Below the pieces are notes generated by a model. That model did no database searches and was not told the DNA's origin. It worked only from the letters and a program-made list of their open reading frames with translations. Below are positions 31,020 to 41,689 of a stretch of DNA of 64,000 bases, in pieces. Within the stretch, counting starts at the first letter, position 1; every line of letters begins with the position of its first letter. The DNA is from Vandiemenella viatica (lineage: Eukaryota > Arthropoda > Insecta > Orthoptera > Morabidae), in assembly GCA_031002005.1 (NCBI GenBank), contig CM061918.1, positions 39,188,947-39,252,946 of the forward strand. The letters run 5' to 3'. Both the position numbers and the translations under genes were made by a program.

Positions 31020-31870
31020 CACAGTTCTAGATTCACAAAATACTTTTATTCTTGAAAAGTTCACTCTTACATTGTTGCTACCACAATTGTGGATAAGACA
31101 TCGGACAACAGTTCCATAAAAGAGTGACAGACTAAGCACATTCACACAAGAAGACAAACTTACTAAGTCCCCCTAACTTTAGTGAGCTTAAGATTACGGC
31201 TTGGTATTATGTGCTGTAACAACTACCGCATGGAGCAGTTTGCTCCGCGAACCTACATGAAGTTAACGGTTTCAAATCTGGTGGAAGACTAGCCTACATA
31301 GCAACACGAAGTTACCTCTTTCATAACTATCGAAAGACTGGGCAATTTCAAGATGGCAGCAGGGACTTTCATCAACTTTCCCATTCCTATGAGTCAGCAA
31401 ATTCTTTCAAAACTTAATATATCCCAATATACTAAATGGTTTAACTTGCAATTACTACAACGGCTTCTTGATATCATATTCAATCTATTTTCATTTAATT
31501 CAACATTCAAAAGAGTTTCTATGAGATTAACCTTGAAGTCTCTTACTTCATCGGCTTGGCGCAATTTGTCGCACTTCAACAACAATTAACAACAATTTAA
31601 CTTAATTATCTTACTGATGCTTAAACTTTTTACTAAAACCACTATATTTTCATATTCCTCTTAATTTTGGCTATCTACTGATATAAAGGTCTCAACTCTA
31701 TTCCTTTTAGTTAAAAACTTCATTTTTTTCTCTTACTTAAAAGTGGTAATTAAATTTGTCTTAATTAGTTAATTTTACTTTCAAAATATTCTAGACAGTG
31801 CTGACTATAACAGTAATAATCCTTTTGAAATTTTGTAAAAATATTTAAGAAGATACTGAAGAGAACGATA
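31020..31870. repeat. Unclassified interspersed repeat
   Basis: Resembles 46810-47600, and in the reverse sense 57110-57250. Shared features are a beginning with AGACAAACTTACTAAG-like blocks, TCCCCCTAACTTTAGTGAG, a long TA-rich middle and the GTGCTGACTA-AA block near the end (31797, 47515, 57125 inverted). No coding potential seen. Confidence 0.5.
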
Positions 31871-31879
31871 AGCGGAGCG

Positions 31880-32265
31880 TTGGGAGGAGCAATAAGCCTT
31901 TAGGCTAGGGAGGTTCTCTGTAGACGTAATATTTGCAGTAAGGCATATATAAGATGGTTTTATGAAAGATCACACCTGTGCGTTTTTGGACATTTTGAAA
32001 GCATATGACAGCATCTGCATAGAAAAGGTTTTAAAATATATGTGAGGGATGTAAGCGTTTTGTGAAGGTGGGTTTTGAAAGAACAACTTGGTTCAGATTA
32101 GACAAACGGTTCAGGCCAGCAAGTGCTTTCTTGCTATTAATGATTGTTGTTGTTTTTGCCAGTAAGATCTTGGAGCGAAACATGAAAGTCCTAATAGTAT
32201 GGGAGACAGAGAAGCAGAATCAGAAGCACAAGAATAGGTGGATACATGGCAGGAATGATGGTATC
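31880..32265 (+). pseudogene. LINE reverse transcriptase relic
   Basis: Pieces read DVIFAVRHI, then a frame with the AYDS block (GCATATGACAGC at 32000), VLKYMCEGC and WFRLDKRFRPASAF where LINE RTs have EWFEV-SGVRQG. It stops at the PLE end (32275). Confidence 0.5.
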
Positions 32266-32274
32266 TTGCAGAAT

Positions 32275-32560
32275 ATATATATAAGGAAGGATAGGGAAAT
32301 ATGACCCAACACTTACCACAGATGAAGGCGGCTGGGAACGACGAACAAAAAACAAACACAAGAGAAGCGCAATATTTCGGCCTACAGCAGCCTTAAACGT
32401 GCAGAAGGTGAAGCACCAGGCGCCGTCACATGTGTACACATAGACGGCCGACTGGTGAATGGCGTCTAAGCGCGGATGGTAGTTTAGGTGGAAGGGGGGG
32501 GGGGGTAAGCTCAAATATTGGGTCGATAATCGATACTGATATGTTATTATTGAAAGAGGT
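32275..32560 (-). repeat. PLE terminal repeat, left end of the palindrome
   Basis: Almost the same sequence as 39300-39550 in reverse, including the CCCCCC run and the ATATTGCGCTTCTCTTG block. It begins next to a (TA)n run. Confidence 0.85.
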
Positions 32561-32577
32561 GAATAACTACTGGGTGG

Positions 32578-32612
<35 letters not shown>

Positions 32613-32998
32613 TAAAACGTAAAATAAATGTAAATAGCATGGATAATAGTAAATACAGAAATAAAAAACGTAAATGGTATAGATAATAAGTGCTGGGTCT
32701 GGTGGGCAGAGTTTATTGGAGATTGAGGCCAGGAGGATGTCTGGTGTCAAGGATATTCTGGTAGGCTAGTTCCCATCTACGAAGTTCAGAGGGGGTCGTG
32801 TTGTTAGGGAAAACTCTGATTGCCCTAACGGAAAAACAGATGTTCAAATTATTGATTTTGTGGGAACTGGCATGTTTTGCAACTGGATGGGCCTCATTGT
32901 TAGTATAGACCAGGGGTCCCCAAACTTTTTATCACGTCGACCCCCTCATAGAACATTTGTCTTCTCATCGACCCCCAGATTGAACGTTTAATAAAAAC

Positions 32999-33279
32999 CA
33001 GTGCCGGATCAGGGGGGGAGGGGTGTGTACACCGGGGTGCCAACTTCAAGGGGGGAGGCAAAATCATGTTTGAAGGGCGGCGATTTAAGTCGCGGAAATT
33101 TTTTTTTTAGCTCTACTAGTACACTGGGCGCCGGGCGGCGACAACAATGTGTTTGGCCGACAATCGAGGTGGCGACACTTGGGATCAGACGGCAAAAATG
33201 GGAGCTCCAAATAATGTTGCAAGGGTCGGCATTCCTACAGTTTTTGCCCCGGCTCGAAAAATTCCTGGATCCGCCACTG
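32999..33279. mobile_element. hAT-type MITE nested in the hAT
   Basis: The ends CAGTGCCGGATCAGG and CCTGGATCCGCCACTG are inverted repeats. The flanks ATAAAAAC and ATGAAAAT agree at 6 of 8 positions. At 281 bp and with no coding content it is non-autonomous, and related by its termini to 27336-28388. Confidence 0.7.
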
Positions 33280-34099
33280 ATGAAAATTTTAATTCATTTT
33301 TAGCATTTTTGATGCTAAGCAATAAGGAGACTTGCATAACAACCCAAAGAAAGTATTTATAGTTCCCACACCTTAAAAAATCCACCCAACAACACTAACA
33401 GAAAAAGGGATATTTTACACTGTTATTATAATCGTAAAAAATAATTAAAAAATTATAGATAGATGGAAACTAGCCTATAACCGTAAGTGTCATAAAATGT
33501 AAAACACAAAATAATCATTGAAAATTTAAATAAATTATATTCGATGAAAAAACATCTGCCATTTTACGACTACTATTGAATACATTAAAAATATGTTAAC
33601 ATACCTTTTTATTAAAGTAGCTGATATTAGTGAGATGGATGGGTCTGAAGGGCAGCATCAAGATTACTGATGTTCGGTTGAAAATTGGTAAGTTTTAGTC
33701 GCAAATCACCACGGTTTTCCAAGTTCGGTATGTTTCTCTGTTTTGTTAAAATAGCGTTCGCGTGGCTAAAGCCAGCTTCAACGAAATTGGGAATGCAAGT
33801 AAGAAAGATTCGTCTTCTCCTCTGAGCTTGGGGTATTTTGTAGCAATATTGTTATTGCTCCAAAATTCGCTGAGGTTTTTATTTTTAAACAACGCTTTAG
33901 CTTCCAGATCTACGCATATTTCAATCAGTTTATCTTCTAAGCCACGTTCAATACCTTCATTATGTTAACATCAAATTGAGAAGCAAACCATTCAGGAACA
34001 TGCATGTTCTCCAAGTCTTCGAAACGTGCTTTGAAGTCTTCTCTTAATTTATCGAGAAGTTTAATATATATCTCCAAATCACGGTCGGGTATCTATTCA

Positions 34100-35463
34100 T
34101 TTTATTTTAGTAGTCGAAAGTTTGAAAAATATTTAAAATTTTTACGGGCCAGTGAAGATTTTAACAGGTCGATTTTTAGTTGAAAGGCCATTATAATTGT
34201 TCGAGCTTGAACAATTGTAACATTTTTTCCTTGCAAACGCTTCTGTACTTCGTTAAATTTCGAATAAAGATCTGCCAAATAGAACAAGATTGTTCTTGCA
34301 CTGTTTTAACTCGTCACATAGTAATGGATCCACATTCTTAAGAAACTCTGCAGACGAGTCGTACAAGTCAACAAACCTCTGCAAACTATCACCTCTTGCC
34401 AATCACCTTACCTCAGTGTGCAAAAGTAATTGATTGAAAGGTTCATCATTTTCTTCGCATAACTTCGCAAACAATCAGGAATTGAGAGGATGATCTTTAA
34501 TTTTATTAATTGACGTAATGCACGCTTTTAGAGTATCATGCAGGTCACCACTCAATTTTTTGGCTACAAGATGCTGCCTGTGTAGGACACAGTGAACGGT
34601 ACGTACATTAGGAACCTTTTCCTTCAGAAAGACGAAAAATCCTCTATAACGGCCTACCATAGCAGGTGCGCCGTCAGAAGCTACTGCAGTAATATTCCCG
34701 AAAGGAATGTTGTGCTTGTTCAAATAATCTTGCAAACATAAAAAATTGTCTCACCTTTTGAATCAGTTTGAAGATATTTAGCAAACAGAAATTCATCAAC
34801 AGTGTCATTCAGGGATGGACTATAGAACCTAACATAAACCATGAGAAGATTTGAACTTCCGAAAGTTGATTCGTCAAGTTGAATAGCAAACTTACAATGC
34901 TGGAGCTCAGAGGTCAAAGTTCTTTCCACATCATCGGCCATTTCCTCTATACGTCGCTGCACAGTATTTGCACTCAATGGTATGCACTTCAAAAATAGTT
35001 GAGAGTCTTTCTTCATAATATTTTCAATTACATCTTTTATAGCTGGTACTATAATCTCTTCACCAATTGTGTACGGTTTGCCTTTCTTTGCTATGTTAAG
35101 AGAGATGCTGTAGGATGTCCTCAGTCCTCCTTCACTATCAGCGCTAGCAGATGACTTCAGATATGTACTTTAATTTGGCCGAACTCTCTTTTAGCATTTT
35201 GAAATACTCAAAATTATTGTTTTTCTTATCAGAATGGATCCTTTCCAAGTGGTCTTTTATTTTCGCCGGCTTCATAGCAACATTGCTGAAAGTTTTTCAC
35301 ATAACAAGAACATAGGAATAGTTTCATTAGCAGAAGATGGCACAAAACCATATTTCAAATACTCGTGTGAATATTGTCTGCATTTCTTCTTAGTACTGGT
35401 AGACGACATCGTAGGTATTAAACTCAGATTTATAATATGAACAACACGATACGATCGCAGCAC
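34100..35463 (-). pseudogene. hAT transposase (ZBED5/FAM200-like), broken
   Basis: From right to left: a BED-type zinc finger region with KKCRQYSHEYLKYGFVPS, then PMFLLCEKLS and DHLERIHSDKK. One of the two zinc cysteines (normally in PMCLLCEK) is Phe here. Then FAIQLDEST (first catalytic Asp region, 34890), AVASDGAPAMVG (34690) and VHCVLHRQHLVAKK (34590). The conserved RWL-RG block reads R-stop-LARG because TGG became TGA. Stops and frameshifts break it into at least four pieces. The RNase H-like core is recognisable but cannot be active. Confidence 0.85.
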
Positions 35464-35789
35464 AACAAAACAGCAGCAGTAAGAGACGCAACTTATTACC
35501 GCACGAGCTATAAAGAACTGCCTGTTCTTGCTCAGAGTGCATTGTTGCTACTTTTTTTTAACAATAGATATCTAGACTTGAAGGAATAATAATTACATCT
35601 AAAAGTAACCTATTCAGTAGAATTAGATAGGAATAAGATAAAAAAAAAGAAGTATCTAAATTTAATGGTTTTCGGTATATTACGATATCATCTATGTAAT
35701 CTACATTTAGATATACAATACATAGAGTGGAAACCATACTAGAATTTAACAGTGCAACTTGTGTATAATGAACCAGCAGCGTTCTCTCC

Positions 35790-35990
35790 CCCCCCCCCCT
35801 CCCTTGTGGCTTTACGTCTCGTCGACAGCGCGGTCATTAGAGGCGGGATGGAACTGCGGAGAAGGAACTGGAAGGAATTCGGCCATGGCTTTTTGGAGGA
35901 AGCATCCCGGCATTAGCCTTGAGTGATTTGGTGAAACCATGGAAAACCCAAATCCGGATGCCTGGACGGTGATTCGAACCAGTGTCCTCC
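35790..35990. repeat. SINE/LINE-tail repeat inside the hAT
   Basis: It contains GGTGAAACCATGGAAAACCC and GGTGATTCGAACC, motifs I know from tails and heads of arthropod retroposons. Ends not defined. Confidence 0.4.
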
Positions 35991-36604
35991 CGAATATAAA
36001 ATGCTTAAATACCCAAAGTAAATAAAAAATAAAGTTTTAATACTTGTTGAGTTCATCACGTAGCTTGGCTAAAATAAAATAGTTGTGATGTTGAACTTCT
36101 TTCTTACCCCAAAGACGGACCTTAGAAGAGATACAATTCGTAAATTGGTCTACATTCGTTTCTCACAGGAACAACCACTAGCAAACCAGCAATGTGAGTG
36201 AAGAATAAAGCGGCGAAATCAAACAGTTTGAACGCTAAGCTTTGCCCCATTATTACCTCAACGCTTTGCGCCCCAGTATGAGTCACCGCAACAATCCAAT
36301 TGGTTTATTTGTTTTCGCTGCTTTGTTCTTCGCTCTTGTTGCTATGCTCTCCGCTCCAGTATGTTTTCTCCTTAACACATATCTAAAGCGACGCAGGCTT
36401 CGGTAAAACTAAAATTCTAACGGGCGTAGTCAGTTATTTTGGATTTTTGTTGGAATATTCCCATTTTTTTCCTATACTATTTAACTGATCCTCTTTATTA
36501 TCAATCGACCCCCTTTCGACCCCCGGGTATTAATCGACCCCCGGAGAACTCTTATCGACCCCCAGGGGTCGATACCGACCACTTTGGGGACCCCTGGTAT
36601 AGAC

Positions 36605-37537
36605 TGTCTGCCTGTGGCCATTCATTCTGATAGCTAGGGGATTGGTTGTGAGGCCTATATATGAGCTGGAGCAATGGAGGCATGTCAGTTGGTATATGAG
36701 GTGTGTTGTCATGCAAGTAGCATGACCAATGATAGGGAATGTTTCACCTGTTGTAGGATTGCAGTAAGTGGTAGTGGCTGGGTGCATGCTGCATGTTTTA
36801 CAACGGGGTCTATTGCATGGGAATGAACCCTGTGGCAGTCTGGGCGAATTACTTGGTGAGTACTTGTGGACCAAGATATTACTTAAATTCGGTGGTCTGC
36901 TGAAACATGTGCAAGGGGCAGTGGGTAGAATTTTATGGAGAATGGTGGGGAAGGAACGTAGGAAATCATGTCCACGGCGAAGGATTAGGTTAATGGACTC
37001 GAGACCAGGGAAGTACTGAGTGATGAAGGCGTTGCTGTGGTTAGTATCAAGGGGTACTGACTTGGAGTGGCTGTGTGAAGGAAGGGCTATGGCACGGGAG
37101 ATTTGTTTGTGTACTAAGTCAGGAGGGTAGCTACGGGAGATGAGAGCTCCAGACAGGTTTTCTGTGTATTGGGAAAGAGATTGTTCATCAGAGCAGATTC
37201 GCCTGCCACGGAGGGCCAGACTGTACGGAAGGGAACGTTTGATGTGCAAGGGATGACAACTGTTGAAATGAAGATATTGCTGCAGATTGGTCGGTTTGAT
37301 ATGAACAGAAGTATGTAGGCGCCTGTTATGCAAGGAAACGTCAACATCAAGAAAGGTAACATGAGTATGGGAGTACGTCCAAGTAAAGTTGATGGAGTGG
37401 TTGTTTAGAGAGTTGAGGAAGTCTATTAGATGATGCTCATCGAGGGTCCAGATCATAAAGATGTCGTCTATATATCTGAACCACACATAGGGTTTAATGG
37501 GAATATTGTTGAGGAATCGTTGTTCCAGACGGCCCAC
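36605..37537 (-). CDS. PLE RT-nuclease ORF, left arm, cut by the hAT
   Basis: A minus-strand frame open from 37537 down to the hAT insertion. It begins within the RT (GRLEQRFLNN), has the active site WFRYIDDIFMIWTLDEHH, the thumb region, PGLESINLILRRGHDFLRSF, the Cys-rich linker CNRPRCKTCSMH and the first half of the GIY-YIG nuclease (IYQLTCLHCSSSYIGLT). No internal stop. The rest of the nuclease lies beyond the hAT at 32910-32700. RT motifs before YIDD are missing, so it is truncated. PLE RTs make cDNA; the GIY-YIG nuclease nicks the target. Confidence 0.85.
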
Positions 37538-37544
37538 AAAAGCC

Positions 37545-37647
37545 GGATTTCAGCTTTTGTGGATCAGCACCTCCAGCCTGGATTTCAGCTTTTGTGGATC
37601 AGCACCTCCAGCCGGATTTCAGCTTTTGTGGATCAGCACCTCCAGCC
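37545..37647. repeat. Three tandem 34-35 bp repeats at the palindrome centre
   Basis: GGATTTCAGCTTTTGTGGAT and CAGCACCTCCAGCC repeat three times, starting at 37545, 37580 and 37614. They encode the RT stretch SAFVDQHLQP seen once in the PLE. They sit exactly where the left arm ends and the right copy begins. Confidence 0.9.
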
Positions 37648-39110
37648 TTTTGTACAGGACCTCCCTTCATTCATTAAAGACACCCCACACTTCCTTGAAC
37701 GACTTTCCACAGTCCCCACTCCTCTACCACCTGACTCCTTCCTTGTCTCCATAGATGTCTCTTCCCTTTACACCAACATCCCTCATGGACAGGGCCTCAG
37801 CTCCATGGAACACTTCCTGGAAATGCGACCTCCCGGCAGCCTCCCCAAGACATCCTTCCTCATTTCCTTGGCTAACCTCATCCTGTCTAACAACTACTTT
37901 TCCTTTAACTCGCAAATTTACCACCAGATACGTGGTACTGCAATGGGCACCCGCATGCCCATCCTATGCAAACCTTTTCTTGGGCCATCTGGAACAACGA
38001 TTCCTCAACAATCTTCCCATTAAACCCTTTGTGTGGTTCAGATATATAGACGACATCTTTATGATCTGGACCCACGATGAGCATCATCTAATAGACTTCC
38101 TCAACTCTCTAAACAACCACTCCATCAACTTTACTTGGACGTACTCCCATACTCATGTTACCTTTCTTGATGTTGACGTTTCCTTGCATAACGGGCGCCT
38201 ACATACTTCTGTTCATATCAAACCGACCAATCTGCAGCAATATCTTCATTTCAACAGTTGTCATCCCTTGCACATCAAACGTTCCCTTCCGTACAGTCTG
38301 GCCCTCCGTGGCAGGCGAATCTGCTCTCATGAACAATCTCTTTCCCAATACACAGAAAACCTGTCTGGAGCTCTCATCTCCCGTAGCTACCCTCCTGACT
38401 TAGTACACAAACAAATCTCCCGTGCCATAGCCCTTCCTTCACACAGCCACTCCAAGTCAGTACCCCTTGATACTAACCACAGCAACGCCTTCATCACTCA
38501 GTACTTCCCTGGTCTCGAGTCCATTAACCTAATCCTTCGCCGTGGACATGATTTCCTACGTTCCTTCCCCACCATTCTCCATAAAATTCTACCCACTGCC
38601 CCTTGCACATGTTTCAGCAGACCACCGAATTTAAGTAATATCTTGGTCCACAAGTACTAACCAAGTAATTCGCCCAGACTGCCACAGGGTTCATTCCCAT
38701 GCAATAGACCGCGTTGTAAAACATGCAGCATGCACCCAGCCACTACCACTTACTGCAATCCTACAACAGGTGAAACATTCCCTATCATTGGTCATGCTAC
38801 TTGCATGACAACACACCTCATATACCAACTGACATGCCTCCATTGCTCCAGCTCATATATAGGCCTCACAACCAATCCCCTAGCTATCAGAATGAATGGC
38901 CACAGGCAGACAGTCTATACTAACAATGAGGCCCATCCAGTTGCAAAACATGCCAGTTCCCACAAAATCAATAATTTGAACATCTGTTTTTCAGTTAGGG
39001 CAATCAGAGTTTTCCCTGACAACACGACCCCCTCTGAACTTTGTAGATGGGAACTAGCCTACCAGAATATCCTTGACACCAGACATCCTCCTGGCCTCAA
39101 TCTCCAATAA
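37648..39110 (+). pseudogene. PLE RT-nuclease ORF, right arm
   Basis: This copy reaches further 5' than the left arm: DLPSFIKDTPHFL, VSIDVSSLYTNIPHG (first catalytic Asp), QIRGTAMGTRM, then a one-base shift near 37950 into YANLFLGHLEQRFLNN and RYIDDIFMIW. A TAA at 38658, where the left arm has TCA, interrupts the linker. The frame resumes with CKTCSMHPATTTY, IYQLTCLHCSSSYIGLT, NGHRQTVYT and LDTRHPPGLNLQ, ending in TAA at 39108. Two lesions only, so it is recent. Confidence 0.9.
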
Positions 39111-39217
39111 ACTCTGCCCACCAGACCCAGCACTTATTATCTATACCATTTACGTTTTTTATTTCTGTATTTACTATTATCCATGCTATTTACATTTATT
39201 TTACGTTTTACTTATAG

Positions 39218-39254
<37 letters not shown>

Positions 39255-39299
39255 CACCCAGTAGTTATTCACCTCTTTCAATAATAACATATCAGTATC

Positions 39300-39550
39300 G
39301 ATTATCGACCCAATATTTGAGCTTACTCCCCCCCCCCCTTTCCACCTAAACTACCATCCGCGCTTAGACGCCATTCACCAGTCGGCCGTCTATGTGTACA
39401 CATGTGACGGCGCCTGGTGCTTCACCTTCTGCACGTTTAAGGCTGCTGTAGGCCGAAATATTGCGCTTCTCTTGTGTTTGTTTTTTGGTGTTCGTCGTTC
39501 CCAGCCGCCTTCATCTGTGGTGTTGGGTCATATTTCCCTATCCTTCCTTA
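39300..39550 (+). repeat. PLE terminal repeat, right end of the palindrome
   Basis: Mirror of 32275-32560. It contains CACGTTTAAGGC...GGCCGAAATATTG and CTTCATCTGTGGTG, ends TTCCTTAATTTT and runs into (TA)n. Nine bases shorter at the GTGGTAAGTGTTGG block than the other copies (reads GTGGTGTTGG). Confidence 0.85.
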
Positions 39551-39574
39551 ATTTTATATATATATATATATAGA

Positions 39575-39690
39575 TTATTAGGAAACAAAAGCGCTAAAAG
39601 CGGATAAATTGAACATTGGATAGGATAAAAAAACCACTGCTTACCAAAGAAGGGGATTCCAGGGGCGTTGGTACACGAAATATATATATA
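39575..39690 (-). repeat. Single arm of the 10.6-10.9 kb terminal-repeat family
   Basis: AGCGCTAAAAGCGGATAAAT, TTGAACATTGGATAGGATAA and GGGGATTCCAGGGGCGTTGG match the palindrome arms at 10612-10905. It is truncated at a (TA)n/(CA)n run. Confidence 0.8.
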
Positions 39691-39899
39691 TACACACACA
39701 CACACAACAAGTAATTACAACTCAGAAGAAGAGTTAGGATAATTGTGATATTATACATGGAGGTAACATACTATAAGTTGTAGAGGAGTTTGGATATATG
39801 GGTAATGCGACAGATGAAAATAGGAGGAACAGGAAAGAAATAAAGGTAAGTTGCAAAAAAGCACAAGAATTCAGAGGCACGGTTTGGAGCAGAAGCGGG

Positions 39900-40130
39900 A
39901 CAGAAATATAAAGAGTTATTTACAAGACTTACTTTGGGCTAATATTAATGTATGGTTTTGATTAATGGGTGATGAAAGATGAGATTTGTGGAATTCAGGT
40001 CACGAGAATGAGGATTGGCATAATTATATTGGACAAGTTGCAACATCAGTTTGAGGAAAGCAATTCATGAGGCACTTATACAGGGGTGAGGAGGGCGGAG
40101 GAGAATGGAAAGATCAGCACCCCATTGGCA
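39900..40130 (+). pseudogene. LINE RT C-terminal relic
   Basis: Pieces read IYKTYFGLILMYGFD and WVMKDEICGIQVTRMR, in the pattern of the LYK-Y--PILLYG--TW...K-E--I---EMR segment of RTE-like and related RTs. Low conservation. Confidence 0.35.
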
Positions 40131-40134
40131 AATA

Positions 40135-41450
40135 GATGAAAGGTGTAATCTTCTGACCACCACCTTTAATATTTCTCAGCTAATTTATTTACTATCGGAC
40201 TTCGTTTTTTGCCAAAGATTGGCTGCATTCACTTATAACAATTTATACCATTAGTAAAATAGTAGAGGACTGGAACAGTTACAAAAGAAAAACATTATAC
40301 TGAGTTGATCAATGATGAATCACGCTATTCAGAGTAAAGCCTGTTATATTCAAGCACTTAGACATCAGGATTGACATTAGAAATTGCAACATGTAATTCG
40401 ATTTATCAAATTCATATGTATTGTTCTGAAAACAACAGTTCTACACTTAAATCAGTCTTTTATCGCAATTTCCTTTTATAACATGCTCTTCAGCAGTCCA
40501 TAGAAATCGTCCAAACAGATAGCAACATTTTCTCTTCGCGTAATCAGTTTATTTACCAAAGGCATAACAAGAGTGAGCAAGAGTACAGAGGGCAGAACAT
40601 GAGAGATAATGGACTTACATGTCACCACATTCAATCACAATGCGCGGACTGGACAAAACTGGGAGCCCTATTATATCCCAGTGGGCTTTAAATACCCTCT
40701 GGATAACTGTACTTTGGGGGTCTGATGTCCTTTCGGGAGGAGTACTGCCAACATTTCCTTTCTGACTTTCCTGTTACCAGGTACAAAATCTCTGCCAAAT
40801 GAGAGAATGCATTGGCTTTCACAGATACTACCCCTCCCAGAAGACACCTTTACAGGTCCTTGGTTGGCTACCGGCAAATGCTCCTCCGCACCAAAGGAGA
40901 AGTGGGAATGGGTTGACTGACCTCTAGCGTGGCATTAATGTCATAATGCCAGCTACCCTAGCCTCCGGAAATTCCTAAATGATGAAATACACTGCCTGGC
41001 TCACTCTAGCTATGGGAATTTAAAATTCTAAATTCTATGCCTTATTGACTATTTAACACTACCTCCTACTTATAGTTTTTTTAAAACACTTCTACCTCAT
41101 GAATATGAATATACTAAAAATATATAACTGCAAGAGGAGGAAAAATAGACAAACAGAAGACCTGGGAGAGAACAACAGACCTGCCCAGAGACTGAAACTG
41201 TCTTGAGGGTGATGTTAGAGAGCCTAGCTGGATAGGTTTGAACATCAGCTATAGTGCACAGCACATACAAAGGCGGGTTATGCAGAGAGAGAGAGAGAAG
41301 AAATGACATACAATATGCGACATTGTCATGTTTAACTATACGCTGTACAGTTCTAAGGATATCATCACACGCTTCAACAGTCTTCTCTTGAGCTTTTGCA
41401 ACATCGTAGATCAGCCGTCTAGCATGTGCTTTACACTTAAAATGCTTATA
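40135..41450. other. No gene recognised
   Basis: Intron sequence. No transposon end or exon that I can support. Confidence 0.4.
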
Positions 41451-41689
41451 TACTCTAGTGTCCAAAAGTTAAGCATAATCAGGAAAACCGGAAATTGAAA
41501 GGAGGAAATATGAGCGATCGGTGATAATCACATCAAAGTTTACCTACCAACCATACGTGTTCTCTCTGTATAGGAAAGGAGCATTCCATGATTTGACTAG
41601 CGGCGTATCTGCAGGGTAAGCAAAGCCAGTGCCTCAGACCACTAATTCCTCACTCGTGTTAGTCCTGTTACAGTAAGCAGAGTGCAGCC

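Larger units (their letters stand above)
32911..36596 (-). mobile_element. hAT transposon, 3.7 kb, inserted in the PLE
   Basis: Both ends read CAGGGGTCCCCAAA inward, and GTATAGAC (32903-32910 and 36597-36604) is a perfect 8-bp target duplication. The right arm of the same palindrome keeps the uninterrupted site (about 38917). Inside, on the minus strand, is a degraded transposase of the ZBED5/FAM200-type hAT lineage. The element also carries a MITE (32999-33279) and a SINE/LINE-tail repeat (about 35790-35990). Confidence 0.9.
32275..39550. mobile_element. Large PLE palindrome (two head-to-head copies)
   Basis: The left copy is on the minus strand (37537-36597 and 32910-32275), the right on the + strand (37648-39550). 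The 5' sides meet in the middle and the terminal repeats lie outside. Leaving out the hAT insertion, the arms are about 1.57 kb and nearly identical at the protein level, differing at a handful of residues. Both outer ends carry the same repeat, with AGGCTGCTGTAGGCCGAAAT and CTTCATCTGTGG. The structure fits a PLE integration with an inverted second copy. Confidence 0.85.
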
